Of a stretch of DNA of 64,000 nt, positions 1-12,816 are shown piece after piece (position 1 is the first letter of the stretch; each line of letters opens with the position of its first letter). The position numbers and the translations under genes were made by a program. The stretch spans positions 310,001 through 374,000 of the forward strand of contig BDSL01000062.1 in the NCBI GenBank assembly GCA_003116995.1, given 5' to 3'. This DNA is from Yamagishiella unicocca (Eukaryota > Chlorophyta > Chlorophyceae > Chlamydomonadales > Volvocaceae). The notes beneath the pieces were generated by a model, which did not search any database, was not told the origin of the DNA, and worked only from the letters and a program-made list of their open reading frames with translations.

Positions 1-383
1 TAATACCCAATACCGTCGCGATAAACCATGTTGCGTTCCTAGTGAGCTGTTCGATAAGACGATTCGGCTGCCATGCATACGGTAGGGCATCCCAAAGGCT
101 CAACCAAACTCAGTAAGAAGCTTCAGTCCCGTTTGCATACGTTGAAATAAGTAACAAATGTATCTCGTTATAACCATGGTTATTCAGCGCGATGATGAGA
201 TCATGACCGAGTCGTGGCACTGGCAAGTGAACAGTGCGTTACGTATAAGTTTCATGCCGCCAATTGTAAAAGGCGCTTGATAGTATCCCTGTCCACCCGT
301 ACCGAAGTCGAGAATGCGACTGTTACGCGGAAGCTGGCGAGAAGTCGGATGCGACACTAGAATAATGTGACCGCTCGGTTTCA

Positions 384-404
384 GCAGAATGCGAGTATTA
401 CAAG
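384..404 (-). repeat. Solo LINE 3' tail
   Basis: This 21-bp block matches exactly the tail that ends longer LINE fragments at 11954, 12023 and 27038 (and, opposite orientation, 23592-23610). On the minus strand it reads CTTGTAATACTCGCATTCTG. Only the tail is present, as expected for an extremely 5'-truncated retrotransposon insertion; a chance match of this length is unlikely. Confidence 0.5.
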
Positions 405-2160
405 CATTCACGGCGTTAATAACCCGACCCTTCCGACGATCACGCACGTGTACGAGCGAGTAATACAACATGCGACGCAGTTGTCGTGATAACTTAATAC
501 ATAGTTTTAAGGATACTGTGTCCTAAAATGTTTTCATTGCGGTAGGCGGGTTTTCGCCTCCCAGCAGCCAATGTAATCGACGAAGAACCAAAGACAACGC
601 CATGCAGTTTAACCCTGTTTAACTGGCGGAAATGGTTATTGTACTTTGACGTTAAGCGGCTTCTGATCGAGCTTCCAAGCTTACTATTCCCATTATCGTC
701 CGACATGTGGCAATTTAACGGGTAGGTAGGTACCTGCAGACATACAAAAAGCAATTACTGCGCGCGGCTCAGCGCGGCTATGACTAAACGCACCACACTG
801 GAATCAGAGGGCGGCACCACTGGTATTACGAGGTTTGAATGGCGGCTTACGTGTGTGCCCACGCGGTGCAACATGCCTCTTCGCTGCTGCGCTGCTCGCT
901 AAGAGGTGCCGTGCTAGGTTACAGGCGCTTACCGCACCTAACACAAGTCCCTTATTGATAAGCCACAACACTAGTGCTCAAGGGAATCCCTAGGACCGAG
1001 CAAATGACCAAACAGAACGTTGTGTCGAAACGCCACGGACAACCCCCGATTGCCACGATTCATCAATGGCATCTTGACGTTACATGTCTGGGAAATTGGG
1101 CATTGCGCAAGGATGACACGCACCAGGAAAACCGAAAATTGGGTCGTTAGTACCAGCCAACCAGTTCTCGCCCACCCTGCCCTTCCCTTCCTGCCCGCAC
1201 GCTTGCCCCGCTGCAAGCTGCTGGTGCATATGCTGCACAAGGTACCGCAGGACATCAAAAACCACTCTGTAAAAATCCGTGTCAACTGTGGACTGCCGGC
1301 CCAGACCAAGAGTGCTCTTTTGGACCCTTGTTGGTGGGAGCTGGGACTGGCTGGTAGGCCCGCTGGGCATTCCAGCAGCCATCAGCGGGCGCGAGAGGCG
1401 CGGGCAAATGTCTTCGCGAGTAGTGGCCCCTCCCCTCCCCCCCCTCCCTCTTACTCCCCTACCTACATCGATTACCATATCATCACAACAGCAACCATGT
1501 TGATATGGCACACCGGGGTTCTGGCTCCCGCTTCAGTGTTGCAATGCACTGGCAGGCTGGCCCTCAATCAGCGCGCACTACGAAGGTAACGCCTGGCAGC
1601 CGTGACGCAACTCTTTTAAAGCGCCTGCCACCGGGGCGCAGCTGCGGCCAGTCATATGCATCGATAGCGGCGCTGGCTGGCTGGCAGCTGGCTGGCTGCA
1701 AAGCGGCCCCTGTGCACTGCGGCCGGCCCGTACTGGTCAGGGACAGCCCTCCGGCAGTCCTTTCCCCCGCCCTGGCCTCCCATGTAACCGAGCCCTAACA
1801 CCACCATCCTGGCGCGCTCCACGCAGCTGCATCAGCGGCCATCAACCAATGGCCATGCGCGGGGCGGTTAGTTGGATATTGGGTCAGCGGCGCTGGCGAT
1901 CATCTTACACGCGACGTAATGCTCATTCCCTGTCTGTACACGGAGGAAATCAGAAGTTGCCAGAGGATCCCTGTCGTACGCTCGCACAATTGCGTGGTAT
2001 TGCGGAGCCCCGACGGGACAGGCCAGCTGTCCCTATTGCGTGTTTTCGTGTTGGCCGCCAAGAGGAATGCGTAATGAGGAACGAACTCCATGTTGCGTAC
2101 GAGGAGAGCGGAGCAGGGAAAGGGGTCGGGCACAGTTCCAGCTGCCCTGTGGTATGGCGG

Positions 2161-2185
2161 GCCTACCCATACCGTATGGGTAGGC
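2161..2185. repeat. Perfect 12-bp-arm palindrome
   Basis: Arms 2161-2172 and 2174-2185 are perfect reverse complements (left arm GCCTACCCATAC) around a single central base. It could form a hairpin or be a dyad protein-binding site. No neighbouring gene explains it. Confidence 0.6.
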
Positions 2186-3801
2186 CGCACTCACTCCCAG
2201 CTGCTCAATCCTCTCGGAACGAAAACTAGAAAACGACCCCCAAGATATACCTTCACCCCGTACCCAGACGCAGCAGCAGCATCTTCATTCTAGTTCACTG
2301 CCTTGCCCTTGTTCACTACTGCGATGAGTCAGGCCTCATGCATGCCGGTACATATGCCGGTACCGGTCAGTGACTGTAACCTAAAAGCCATGGTCGGTGA
2401 ACGGTGCTTGCCTGCCAAAGCGAAGGATAGCAGCGCAAATGAATATGGGAGGAGAGTTCAAAGCAAGGGAAGGCCGTTGGATGAAAGTGTGGCCCAGGCG
2501 CACAGGTGGCGAGGAGGCTTCGTCACCTGCTGTGGCAGCAGGCGCGGGTGAATTGCTGTATGTGCCTGCGGCAACAGGGGGGCGCGACGAACGAGGTATG
2601 CCGCGCGGAGGAGCAGCGGGGCCACGTAGGTTGCGGTGTCGTCAAGCCTGGGCGAAGCCAGGACAAGAAGAGGGGCCCCAGTTGGTATAGGTCTACGGCC
2701 AGCTAAGTCTCCAGGAGATAACTTGTTTCTACGGCAGCGCCGCGGACAGATATCTGTTTGGGGGGCGTCATACGGTGAGGTGCCGGCGGTATGGGCGGCC
2801 ACCCCTTTTGTCATGCGCTTGCCTTGGCTTGCGGACATCGTAACTTCCTTAAGGGATTCCTTGCAACAGTCCCAGGCTAAGGACACGTTAGGAAGTCTGG
2901 GGAAGTTACAATGAAGGTGGTTATAAGTTCCAAAAATATGCGACAGTCCGAGGTTCGCCCGGTCTTGGGAACGCTATCACATCTCATTCTATAGTTAAGA
3001 CGGAGCCAGAGCGCCTGCATGTCGTGGCACAACGTAATACGTGACCGACATTAGGGGCGTTGCGGTACCTATACGTACTGAGTACGGCCGAGCAACAGGC
3101 CGGGACTGTGTCGTGACCTACCGGTGCGGCGGGAGCCCAACGGACCAGAGGGCTCGACCGACCAAACCGCTACACGGCTACCCGGCAGATCCAAACCCAG
3201 CACCAAAGCGAGAATGTCCTGCAAAACTACGAACAAGCAAAACGAAGTTGGAAGGAACGCGCATGGGCAACCGACAGGAAGTGTGTCCACAACTGCCGCG
3301 CCCAAACGGACAAGAAACGAGGCACCAAACGTGGGGCGCACGCGCGGAGCTGAGGGGCGGAGCCAAACATAAGGTACATACGTACGGCGAAACCTCGCCG
3401 CACAGGGAGGCGGTACCCAGGTACTGTGGGGAGCCAGGTTAGGTTCAGCCATTGGGTGGCGCCTCAGCACTAGGGCGGGGACGTGAAGGACCCAAGGTCC
3501 CGCTGCGGTGGTGGGCAGCAAGGGCTGGGCATTGGGCCCATGGGCGGGGGACACGCAGCTATGCAGCAGCGACGCATGCTCTGTCTGGTGTCTAGCGCGT
3601 GGATCACCGCAAAGAGGAGACGTTCATTGTTTACAAGGTTGTATTTGGTGAGTTGCAGCGCACATAGCTTAGTGCCTGGATTGGATGGAGCAGGGAAGTA
3701 CATGCACAACCGAATGTTTTCTTGTCGGAGAGGTGATGATGGGGTCGAGGGGCGGCAGGGCGTCTCCACAGCGGGGCCTCGAGGCTTTTATACTGGATAT
3801 C

Positions 3802-3892
3802 CCACCGCCACCGACCACCGCCACCGACCACCACCAGCGACCACCACCAGCGACCACCACCAGCGACCACCACCAGCGACCACCGCCACCCG
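3802..3892. repeat. 13-bp minisatellite
   Basis: About seven tandem 13-bp units, two variants: CCACCGCCACCGA and CCACCACCAGCGA. Open frames on both strands across it are repeat artefacts. Confidence 0.75.
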
Positions 3893-6576
3893 CCGATTAC
3901 AGAGCCCGGGGCACGGGGGGCTAGGGCACGGCAGGTGCCACCGGGCGTGAGGAGCGTACTGTACAGTACGCAAACCATGGTCACAACCACGCAGGGCCGC
4001 ACGGGGCATGTCAGGCAGGCTAGGGGGCACAGGAACGGAACGAGCTCCATGTCAGGATCTGGAAACATGACTCCTCACATGCACAGGCGATCAGAAACGC
4101 ATCCAGCACCGACCGTCGTCCACCACCGCGTAGGCAATGCGCATCACAGCAGCAGTGCAGGACGGAAGCTCAGCCACGGCACGCGGTCTGCCCTGTTTCG
4201 CACTCCCCCTTCCTTTCGGCCTTGGTTTTATTGGGGCCACCCATTGTACCGACGTCCTTTTTCCTAGCCGGCCTTTCATTTTTCGCGTGGGGGTGGTACC
4301 CTGGCACGGTACGGCATGGGTTTCGGTGGTTTCGGTCCCCGGCCCATCCGTCGTTCCAGGTTATTTGGTCTACCATCTTCCCTGCAGTGGGCCTTGGGGT
4401 GATTGGTTGCTTTTGTGTCGGGGTCACTTTTGACGCGGCGGGGCTTCTTGTATTGCCTGTGCCTTTTAGGCCGTCTGCTTGTTGCTAGCGCTAGACGGTG
4501 AGATCTCGGTATAGGCCTTCGGCTGGGCTTGAGGACACTGTAACCTCTTATATTATTAGGATGATTGGCAGGTTACGGTTGTCTGGCATCGCTTGTTTAT
4601 AATACAATTTGACGCAGGTGCGCACAGTGCGCAGTGTTCAGCCGCACGCCGTACAGCCGTTCAGCCGCACGCTGTGTAGGTATCCGTAATCCGTTCGGTG
4701 AAAGTATTACTTGCAAATGCGTTAAACATCGCTTCTTTTGAGGTGAACTCCAGAATGCGTCGAAGATTCTTTTCTAGGACGGGAAATGTCGCAATGAATG
4801 CGCGCAAAGCTGCGGAGGTAGGCGGCCTGGCGCCGTTTCGCCAAGCTTCCGCCTCCATAACATGCCTTCATATTGAGTATTAGTTTGCCATCGATCACGA
4901 TTTCAGCAGGCCGACTTAAGAGGTTGCTGCCTGTTGACCGACCAACCTTCCGCCCGCCATCCAGCCACTGCGGTACAGGCCTGATTTCCAAGGCTCATGA
5001 GTAACCCAACATCACATAGGATGCGGTTCTTCATTTCCAGGTGAAATGAAAAGCTATTTGCATGAGAAGGCTGTGATAGCGTCATAACCGTGAGGGCGAC
5101 AGGGTGCACTAGCCTGACACTCATTTATTTATTGTCACCTCACGGCTTCCGCCCGCCATCCATTAACGTCGCTCCGGCAGTCGAAGGAAGGTAAGAGTAC
5201 GGCTTGCTCGTTTCATGCCCGCGTTTGCGGACATGGCGACTCGCACAGCTCGAATCGTCCAAGGCAAGCCTGATTGATTATGCAATGGGCCGAGCACGCA
5301 TCCATAAAGACGACAATGCTGAGGAGTTGCTTGCGACGTGCGCTTGCTACTTCCGAATGGCCTGTGGCCGTCCTTCGACTTGCGTATGGCATGCCTCCGT
5401 TCTGTAAAACTCCTGCTCTAACCCTACCCCTTCGCACCCCGGTGCGCACAAAATATTCATTTTGCATCAGCCCAAATAAGGTCACTCTTGCTGTCATTCA
5501 TGCAATGTATGCGAGCTTATGAACTCCGCATACGTGCGAGCTTGCGAAGTCTGCACTTCAGGTATATATTTTCTACACTTGCATCTTAAGTTTCATGCAT
5601 CTTTGGTTGTCGAACAAGTTGTTTGGGTCCCGGTCGCGGCAATGCTTGCAGCGAATGTGACAAGGCAGTGTCCTCATGCCCGGACGCACTTACGACAAGT
5701 CGGTGGAGGGGCCCATGCCCATGGCCTCACCGTATGAAGCGGGGCCTGAACCCAGCAGATACCCCGATCGAAAGGCATTTGAAAGCCTCGAAAGGCAGCC
5801 ACGACGCCGCACCCAACTCAACGGTCGCCAGGCACCACAAACGACACAGCAACAAAAGGTTCAAAGTCCTCGCTCCCTCGGCAAGAGGGAGCGAGTCGGC
5901 AAGGGCGAACCTGGAACAAATAACCCACACAGACGTGCCAAACCATAGCTAAATATGAAAATTCTGCAGTTCCTCAGAAACGATCACCTAAGTGTGGCTG
6001 GGTGCGACGGCCATGCGTTCGATCGGTAGTGACTTTCCATGTACCGTATTAAGGATGGGTGGCTGACTTGCTATTCGAATCTGTACCATCTATTGGGCTC
6101 AGACATTAGCATGCCCCAGTGCGGGAGGTTCTGGTTCGTCCAAAAACGACGGCAGTATGACATACGGTACGCCCGCCATGCCCGGAAAATTAGAAGCGCC
6201 GCGCACAGCATCGAGAGCAATGCAGACTGCTGCGCGCAATACTGCTCTAAGCGCTGTAGAAAGTTCCGGGCACTCTTTCTGCATGCGCAGCTGTTCACAC
6301 TGTTAACAATGTGAGCTCCCTGGAGTAGGCACCGGCTTTTTGACGTACTGTGCGCTGGCGGTCATCGCAAATGAAGACTCGTACGGTACGCCAACACTTT
6401 ACCGTGAAGCCCATAAATAGCGCTTTCTGTTATCAAATTAGAATACGTCTCGGTTCAGTTTTGTTACCTACCTGCACTTTTGGCGGAGGTATTTGGGCGA
6501 CCAGTAGAAGCATACCTGCTTCGCAGTGTCGGACAGTGCGGCAACTTCTGAGTTGAGCGGGACTGTCACAGTAACG

Positions 6577-8922
6577 ATGCGACTGCCAATGCGTCCGCTC
6601 GCGGCGCTGCTGGTCGCTGCAGCGATGCTGTCCTCGAGTGTGGATGGGCGGTCGCTTGTAGGTACAGGTAGGTGCGGCCATCCTCCAATTACAATAGTTG
6701 TTGCAGCTAGTTCTTTGAGAGAGGTAGAACGTGAGAGGTGGTGGAAGTTGGTCATCTGTAATGGTAAACAATACGATGACAGGCCGCGGCAGCACACAGT
6801 CTTCACACGATCAAACATGCATGTTTTCTGGCGCTTATTTTAAAATTTGTTCATGGAAAACCGATGCGTATCTTTTTCCACGCCTATGCAGAACGCTCCT
6901 GCGCGACGGCGAAGAATCCATGCCCAAGTCCTGGCGAAATGTGCGCCAACTCCACGACTGCAGTACGAGGCTGGGAGTGTGTGTGCGCGCCGGGCTTCGA
7001 GGCGAACGGGCCGGTCTGTCGAAGTAAGTTTGGGTCGTGGCAAGTAAGGCATTACCATAGAACTGCAGTGGCCATGAAGAGATCCCCCTTGCTGCCATCA
7101 CATATGCCTGCCCTGAGCCGTGCTCGACACCCATATTATTCCTTGTTTGCAGGCGTCTCGTCGCCTCCACCTGCGGCATCTGGCACAAACAAGTCGCCTC
7201 CGCCTTCTCCCCTGCCGCCCCCTCCTTCGCCCCCGCCTTCACCGCCGCTGTCGCCCCCGCCGTCGCCGCCTTCACCGCTGCCGCCTACTCCACCTCCTCC
7301 TCCACCTCCATCGCCTCTTCCTCCATCGCCAGCTCCTCCATCGCCAGCTCCTCCATCGCCACCTCCTCCTCCACCTCCTCCTCCTCCACCTCCTCCTCCT
7401 CCATCGCCAGCTCCTCCACCTCCTCCTCCTCCATCGCCAGCTCCTCCATCGCCAGCTCCTCCATCGCCAGCTCCTCCATCGCCAGCTCCTCCATCGCCAG
7501 CTCCTCCATCGCCAGCTCCTCCATCGCCAGCTCCTCCATCGCCAGCTCCTCCATCGCCACCGTCGCCCGCGCCGCCGTCCCCGCTACCTCCATCACCCGA
7601 GCCTCCATCGCCACTGCCGCCCAGTCCGCCCTCCCCCCCGCCATCTCCACCTGTTCCGCCGTCTCCTCCTCCGTCGCCTGCGCCTCCGCCTCCTCCAGGT
7701 GACATATGCAGCTGGTGGTGCAGCGGATTCAGGAGCCTCTCATGAGCCTTGTTTCTAACGAAACGTGTACATCCGCACTCCTACTGCAGGTGCCTTTCTT
7801 GTTACCGCCAATAATGGTAATACCTTGTGGAATGGCAATTACAGGCTCTCCACCAATTTCCGTTTCTCCTTTCACATGGCGGTGAGTGCTTGTGGTTTTG
7901 TGGTTTACACCGGTACTGGTGTGCCAAGCACTTCTGATTAGCGCAGCAGGAAGCACGAAGGACGCTACTTAAGATGCGTGTTAATTGTTGTAGAGCAAAA
8001 TAGGACCCGTTGCTCGGCCTTTGCTTGTTTTGCTCGCCCTTAGCTTGTTTGCTCGTGCTTTGCCTGTTCGAGCTGAAAATGTGCAGGAACTAGCAGCACA
8101 GACGCGCCGACCACGTGCGATCTTAACTAGGTGTAATCAATGAAGCCGTGTTGCCGCCTATTCACAACGCAGAATGACGGCATCATTTCGCTGCGGGACA
8201 ACGGAGTTGTGTACTGGAGCGTCGGCGGCCCGCCACGCGCAGTTGCTAGCGTACCTACCTACAGAATAAGTGTCCAATTGGATGGCAATTTCGTCGCCTA
8301 CGACAACTCCACTTCCCCAGCCACTCCTTACTGGTGAGACAGGGGACACCCGCACTAGTATGTTGGACAGGCTCTGTGCACAATGCGACAGGTCGACAGG
8401 CATGCCCCTCCGTCCTTTGTTCGCGTGTTTCAGTCCGTGCATGGCCATCTGCCGCCGTACGCGGCTCATCACAAAAACACATGACATAGTCGCGAGTTTT
8501 TAATTATACGTCACACGCGTTGAGCACATGACTGTACATGACAATCAACTTTGAGCCCCCCTTGACGCGCATAGCATCACACATAGTTCTAGAACGCGGG
8601 CAGCTCCGAAGCCAGGACTGTTTCGTTGCTAGCCAGCTACTCGGGTCGTAGATCGTGCGAGAGATTGCACACGACACGCTTGATTGCCACTGGTAATAAC
8701 CGCCAACGTGGCTTATTATTTTGGGTAATGGTTGATTGTAACCTCTCGTGTGGCCTGTCAACCGCCGCTCGGGTGTGCAGGAGTACCGGCGTTTGCTGTG
8801 GCTCTCTGCCACTGCCTACAGGAACGACGCCATTTACAATGACCATCAGGAACGACGGAAACCTCGTCCAGACGGACGCATTTGGTGTAGAACGCTGGAG
8901 CTCTGGCACAATCCGTGTGTGA
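6577..8922 (+). CDS. Secreted EGF-like / proline-rich rod / bulb-type lectin protein
   Basis: Six exons join in phase: 6577-6667, 6892-7023, 7153-7698, 7790-7881, 8173-8333 and 8781-8922, 1164 nt, 387 residues. All introns are GT-AG (donors such as gtaagt, gtgagt, gtgaga). Residues 1-25 are a signal peptide ([18 protein letters not shown]). Residues about 34-73 form an EGF-like module with six cysteines, ending [14 protein letters not shown]. Residues about 75-256 are almost only Pro, Ser and Ala ([10 protein letters not shown]), typical of hydroxyproline-rich volvocalean wall and matrix glycoproteins. Residues about 257-387 look like a B_lectin (GNA-type) domain: QLDGNFVAY at about 322 fits the mannose-binding consensus QxDxNxVxY exactly, and IRNDGNLV with ERWSSGT is a second, degenerate repeat. 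Inferred role: extracellular mannose recognition or wall cross-linking. The start was chosen for the signal peptide. The domain calls are strong; the biological role is inferred. Confidence 0.85.
7431..7556 (+). repeat. 15-bp in-frame Ser-Pro-Ala-Pro-Pro repeat
   Basis: The unit CCATCGCCAGCTCCT is repeated about eight times inside exon 3 of the lectin gene. Because it is 15 bp long it expands the proline rod without shifting frame. The long Gly-rich antisense frame over it is a shadow. Confidence 0.8.
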
Positions 8923-10455
8923 ATGATTGTCGCCACGGATGTCGCAAGTGACACGGGACGTCTCAAATGCTAACATCGTGATTATGGTGATTAGAGGCGT
9001 CCTTTGTCGGGCTGATGCCTGCTGTCAATTGCCATGTCGTCCGAGAAGCTTGGCTCCGTGCGGGAATTTTCTGGCTCCGTCGGATGCGCTCCGAGAAGCT
9101 CGACCACCAGCGTGCAAGTGTGGCAGCCCATCCCATGTTTGAGACTTATGCTGTTGCATGCGCCACAGACGCGCCTTTGTTTGGTTCGTAGGTTATGCGC
9201 GCTCTACTGCTGCTGCCTGTGCGGTCAACTGGATGATCCTATCCGCCGCGTACGGATACGCTAGCGGGTATATTCTGTACATTTATTTATTTCCGGCGTG
9301 CATGCGCTGCTAGGTGTTTCATCGTTGTTGGGGCTCGGATTGGACCTGTGTGCACGCGCAATACATCGCTCGTGCATCCTGCGCAGTAGATGGTATCCGT
9401 GCAGCAGGCTGTGTGGATCCGGCCTTATGACTATGCGTCTGCCGTTGCCAGCCGAAGCACGATCCATGGTGGCGGCCAGGGTGGCGCCCAAGCAAGCGTC
9501 GCTGATAGCCCAATATGTATTGTGTCGTGCATCTTCGCCTCCTTAGCCTTATGACCCCGTGGTCGTACCGTTGAGCAAGCAAGGCGAATTTGATGTCGGT
9601 AGAAGTTAACCAATTAGTGTACAGGAACATGCACAATGGCCGTACGGATTGCATGGGTGTCAAAGGGGCCGAAGGTGCGGCTATTGGTCGCTGTGGGCAA
9701 TCGACTACGTGCATGAAAGAGAAAGGGGCTCCCCCCATGCATACGAGTGGTGTGAGTTGATCAGGCTGTGAGGTAAGACCGACCGGGTCCACTGTAACGT
9801 TGACTGTTACAACCATGTGACCGGGCTCACTGTAACGTTGACTACTACAACCATGTGACGTGCCGCTGGTCGCCTCTCCACCGCGTCTGCATGCCAACGG
9901 CGACGTATGCCGCCAACCGGAAAGAACATACAAAGGAAACCTATACGCTACCGCGACGGAGGCAGGTCAGGTGTTGTGGGTAGGTGACTTGTTTCGTAGA
10001 GGTCAGTAGGGCGAAGAGGGTCGTAGGGCGGTAGGGGATCATGGCGGCTCGTAGAGTGTTTGAAGAGGCGGGGGAAGGAGTAGCACAGGGGTCACAGGTA
10101 GGCATGGCAAGATCTGGTCGCAGCTCAGGAAGAGGTGGCTGCTGCCGCTGGAAAGGGCTGTAACAACAGAGGTGACGGCAGCCGACGCTCGTACGGCCAG
10201 GCGAGAGTCGCTACGTGAGAGGGGGTGTCCGAGTGGGGCTGACGGTGTTAGCTGATGCCTTCACGGCGATGGGTAACACACGGTAGGGTGCTAACGAAGG
10301 GGCTGGCCTCTCGGCTGGGACCGGTTCGTTCTGGGGGCCGTCATTATGCCCGAACAATTAGTGTTCTTGCCTAACCGGATTATTGGGTCCAACGTGTTAC
10401 CTTCGCGTCACGTCCCACAGCTCTTGGCGCAATAAGGCCGATCGTGTGAAGATAT
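8923..10455. other. 3' flank of lectin gene and intergenic DNA
   Basis: No gene is supported. The first part should be the 3' UTR of the lectin gene. At 9781-9862 a segment of about 40 bp containing CACTGTAACGTTGACT is duplicated in tandem with small differences. No exact TGTAA polyadenylation motif was found in the first 800 bases after the stop. Confidence 0.4.
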
Positions 10456-11905
10456 ATGATTCACTGGATAGGGCCTTCGAGTGCGAGGTTTCGGAGGCCA
10501 TGGGGGCGGGAGCAGGTTTGCTTGCGTGGCACAGGTTACAGATGCCAGGCCAGGCCTTCGACAGTGACCGACGGGCGCAAGTCCCGTATGGTTTCTCTAC
10601 AGGGGGGCCGTGGGGGGGACGGCAGTGGGGCCCGCTAGCACCATTATCGTATGGTCTGGGACCCATTACTGTAACAGTATACTACTACCATAATGATTCG
10701 TAAGCTTGGCCTGCTGTTAGCTGTTCAGGCCCTGCTCTGCTGGTTACAGCACCGTGGGGTTGACATCCAGCTTACGCCAGGTGGGGGCCCAATCACCACC
10801 GCAGTGCAGTTTGCCGACGACACCGAAGTGGGGTTGGAGGGGGACGAGGCGGCGCCTGCATCTCTGGCGTCCATGGAGGTTTGCCCTCAGGACTCGGGAT
10901 AACTGCTGAACTTGGATAAGGTGTGATACCAACCTCATTATCTGTGGTTGCGTCTGCCCTTAGTTTGCCGCCCACGGACGTCGGGATTACCCTGGTACAC
11001 CATCTGTGGTTGCGTCTGCCCTTAGTTTGCCGCCCACGGACGTCGGGATTACCCTGGTACTTGTTTTGGGGGCGCAAGGGGACAAGATGCTGTCAAGGTT
11101 AGTTGGCGGGCAATGCAAGGGGGGGCCTGTCGACTTGGGGCTGGAAGCAGCGGCCGAGGTGTATGGCCTTACACCTCGGCCCATGGGATGCACCACGGGG
11201 CACACGAGCCACGAGGCCTGCTCCCGGACACCGATAGAGCGGGCGGCGGCGCAGCCCATCCATTGACCACGATTACTTAGCCCCAGCTGCTATCTAGGGG
11301 GCGCCGGGCCACAGGCATTCCTCCGCGGCTTCCGAAACCATGACTAATGCCCGCGAATCGTTCATGCCGGCGCTAGGGCATGACAAGGACACCCATCGTG
11401 GGGGGCGTTTGGGGTTCTTGCACTTATTGAGGAGCGTATGCGGCGCGCTGGGCTGGCTGGGCACTGCGTTTCGTGTTGGCGTTGGCTGGTCCCTGGGAGC
11501 GCCGGACTCCGTGCGTGGGTCCCTGGTCTGGTGCGTCGGCGCCCACTTGCGCGGGGTGCATTCAGCTTTCGGGCCCTCCACCCTGTTTACAGCGCGGGAC
11601 CAGGAACCGTGGATGGAGCTGACGGGATGCCAGACGATACCCGTCGAGTGGTTACGTACAGCAGTGCCGGTGGTCATGTCCCCGGTGCAAGAGTTTTGTT
11701 GCAAGCGAGCCGCTGGTGCCAGGTAGGTCCGTGGTGTGTGGATGTGCCCATTCGGGGTAACCCGCGCCTCCGAGCTTCCCTACCCGCGCCATTTGTGGCC
11801 GTCGAGAGACCTGGCCTGAAACACGTGCATCCAGTGCTGGTGAGATGTTGGGCCGTGCCGACTCGGGCTGGGGGATGCTCTGACGGGTCGGAAAGCGCCC
11901 TATGA
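10456..11905 (+). pseudogene. Decayed L1-like LINE: reverse transcriptase and C-terminal region
   Basis: Broken reading frames encode pieces of a non-LTR retrotransposon ORF2. At 10456-10540 the frame reads YDSLDRAF, a reverse-transcriptase palm motif A-like block. At 10700-10900 another frame reads ALLCWLQHRGVDIQL and then QFADDTEV, where FADD is the catalytic motif of LINE reverse transcriptases. Near 11730-11860 the fragment GPWCVDVPIRGNPRL matches the segment GPWCLNVPIWGNPLL of the minus-strand LINE at 23.1 kb. Stops and frameshifts separate the pieces, and a 62-bp direct duplication interrupts the body. Not a functional gene. Exact ends are uncertain. Confidence 0.7.
10940..11063. repeat. 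62-bp tandem duplication in LINE remnant
   Basis: Two nearly identical copies start at 10940 and 11002 (core TCTGTGGTTGCGTCTGCCCT). The duplication breaks the LINE reading frame just after the FADD motif. Confidence 0.85.
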
Positions 11906-11953
11906 TTCCTTAATTTAGAAATTTGGAAAGCGGCTGGAACTCCGTCTCTTTAA

Positions 11954-12816
11954 GCAGAATGCGAGTATTACAAGGGAGCCAGAACGGCTCAAGCGCGGAA
12001 GCGCAACCAGGCGGGCCCGATTGCAGAATGCGAGTATTACAAGGGAGCCAGAACGGCTCAAGCGCGGAAGCGCAACCAGGCGGGCCCGATGGGCCAGACC
12101 ACGACACGGGTCACTGGGCAAAAGAGCCCGCCCTCACCGGCCGGGAAGGGGCAAAAGCCGAAGGCAGCCAAACACGAGGACACGGAGAAGGCAGCACGCA
12201 CAACTCAAAGCACGGGGAGGAGAACAAGCGCATCCAGACAACACGAACCACCTGCACCAAGCCAGCAGCGAGACGCGAGGAACGCGTCCCGGCAAAACGG
12301 GGGCCCCAAGCCCCAGAACCCAAAAGCACCCACAAAAGACAGCAGAGCGGGGGCCTAAGGCCCAGAAAATCGCACCCGAGTCAGCCGTCGGGTCACTCCT
12401 CGGCACCCGGGCGGCCCGGGAAGACCACCTCCCCCGCGGGCGAGGCGGCGAGGAAGGGGTGATCGGACGGGATGGCCCCCCACCCGCGGGGGGCCAGCCC
12501 CAGCTCGGCAAACGCACTGAGGCGGGCCCAGAAGTCGGCCGTCACCGCTGCGCACACCCGCACCACCGGCATGCGCCCCCCGGGGGCCCCAGCCTGCACC
12601 CGAAACAGGAGGCGGAGCCCCAAACCCAACGCCGCGACGGCCGCCAAGCACACCACATCCCAAACAAGCGGGTGCACCCCCAACGGGGGCCGACCCAGCC
12701 ACAAATGCTGCGGGAGCAGGACAACCGCGCCCCCCATCGCCTCCACAAGCTCGTCACGCAATGACAAGGCCACCACACACTCCCAGAAGTGGTGGCGCCG
12801 GCGGCCCGATTGCAGA
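11954..12816 (-). mobile_element. 5'-truncated LINE, C-terminal ORF2 plus 3' UTR
   Basis: Read on the minus strand, the region starts with a zinc-finger-like remnant (HHFWEC near 12810) and continues into FWARLSAFAELGLAPRGW near 12460-12520. This is clearly homologous to FWALLRGFAALGLPQKGW of the 22-kb LINE. A GC-rich 3' UTR follows, ending in the tail CTTGTAATACTCGCATTC. The terminal 69 bp is present twice in tandem (units begin at 11954 and 12023). The same 3' UTR recurs at 27.04-27.36 kb. Fragmentary and non-coding. Confidence 0.7.

Larger units (their letters stand above)
1..6576. other. Gene-poor left flank, no supportable CDS
   Basis: Open frames here are short, lack recognisable domains and do not join into a phase-consistent spliced model. 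The base composition is clearly less GC-rich than the right half of the window. Items seen: an isolated copy of a LINE 3' tail (384-404), a perfect palindrome (2161-2185), a 13-bp minisatellite (3802-3892) and short local duplications near 4630-4680. The part just upstream of 6577 should hold the promoter and 5' UTR of the lectin gene, but no convincing core promoter motif was seen. Confidence 0.5.

Noticed and set aside
1020..1589. 189-codon frame on the + strand
   Set aside because: No domain, no homologous block in the window and overlapping equally long frames on the other strand.
7136..7705. Gly-rich antisense frame over the lectin gene
   Set aside because: Shadow of the CCN-rich proline rod; the sense strand is supported by signal peptide, EGF module, splice phases and lectin domain.
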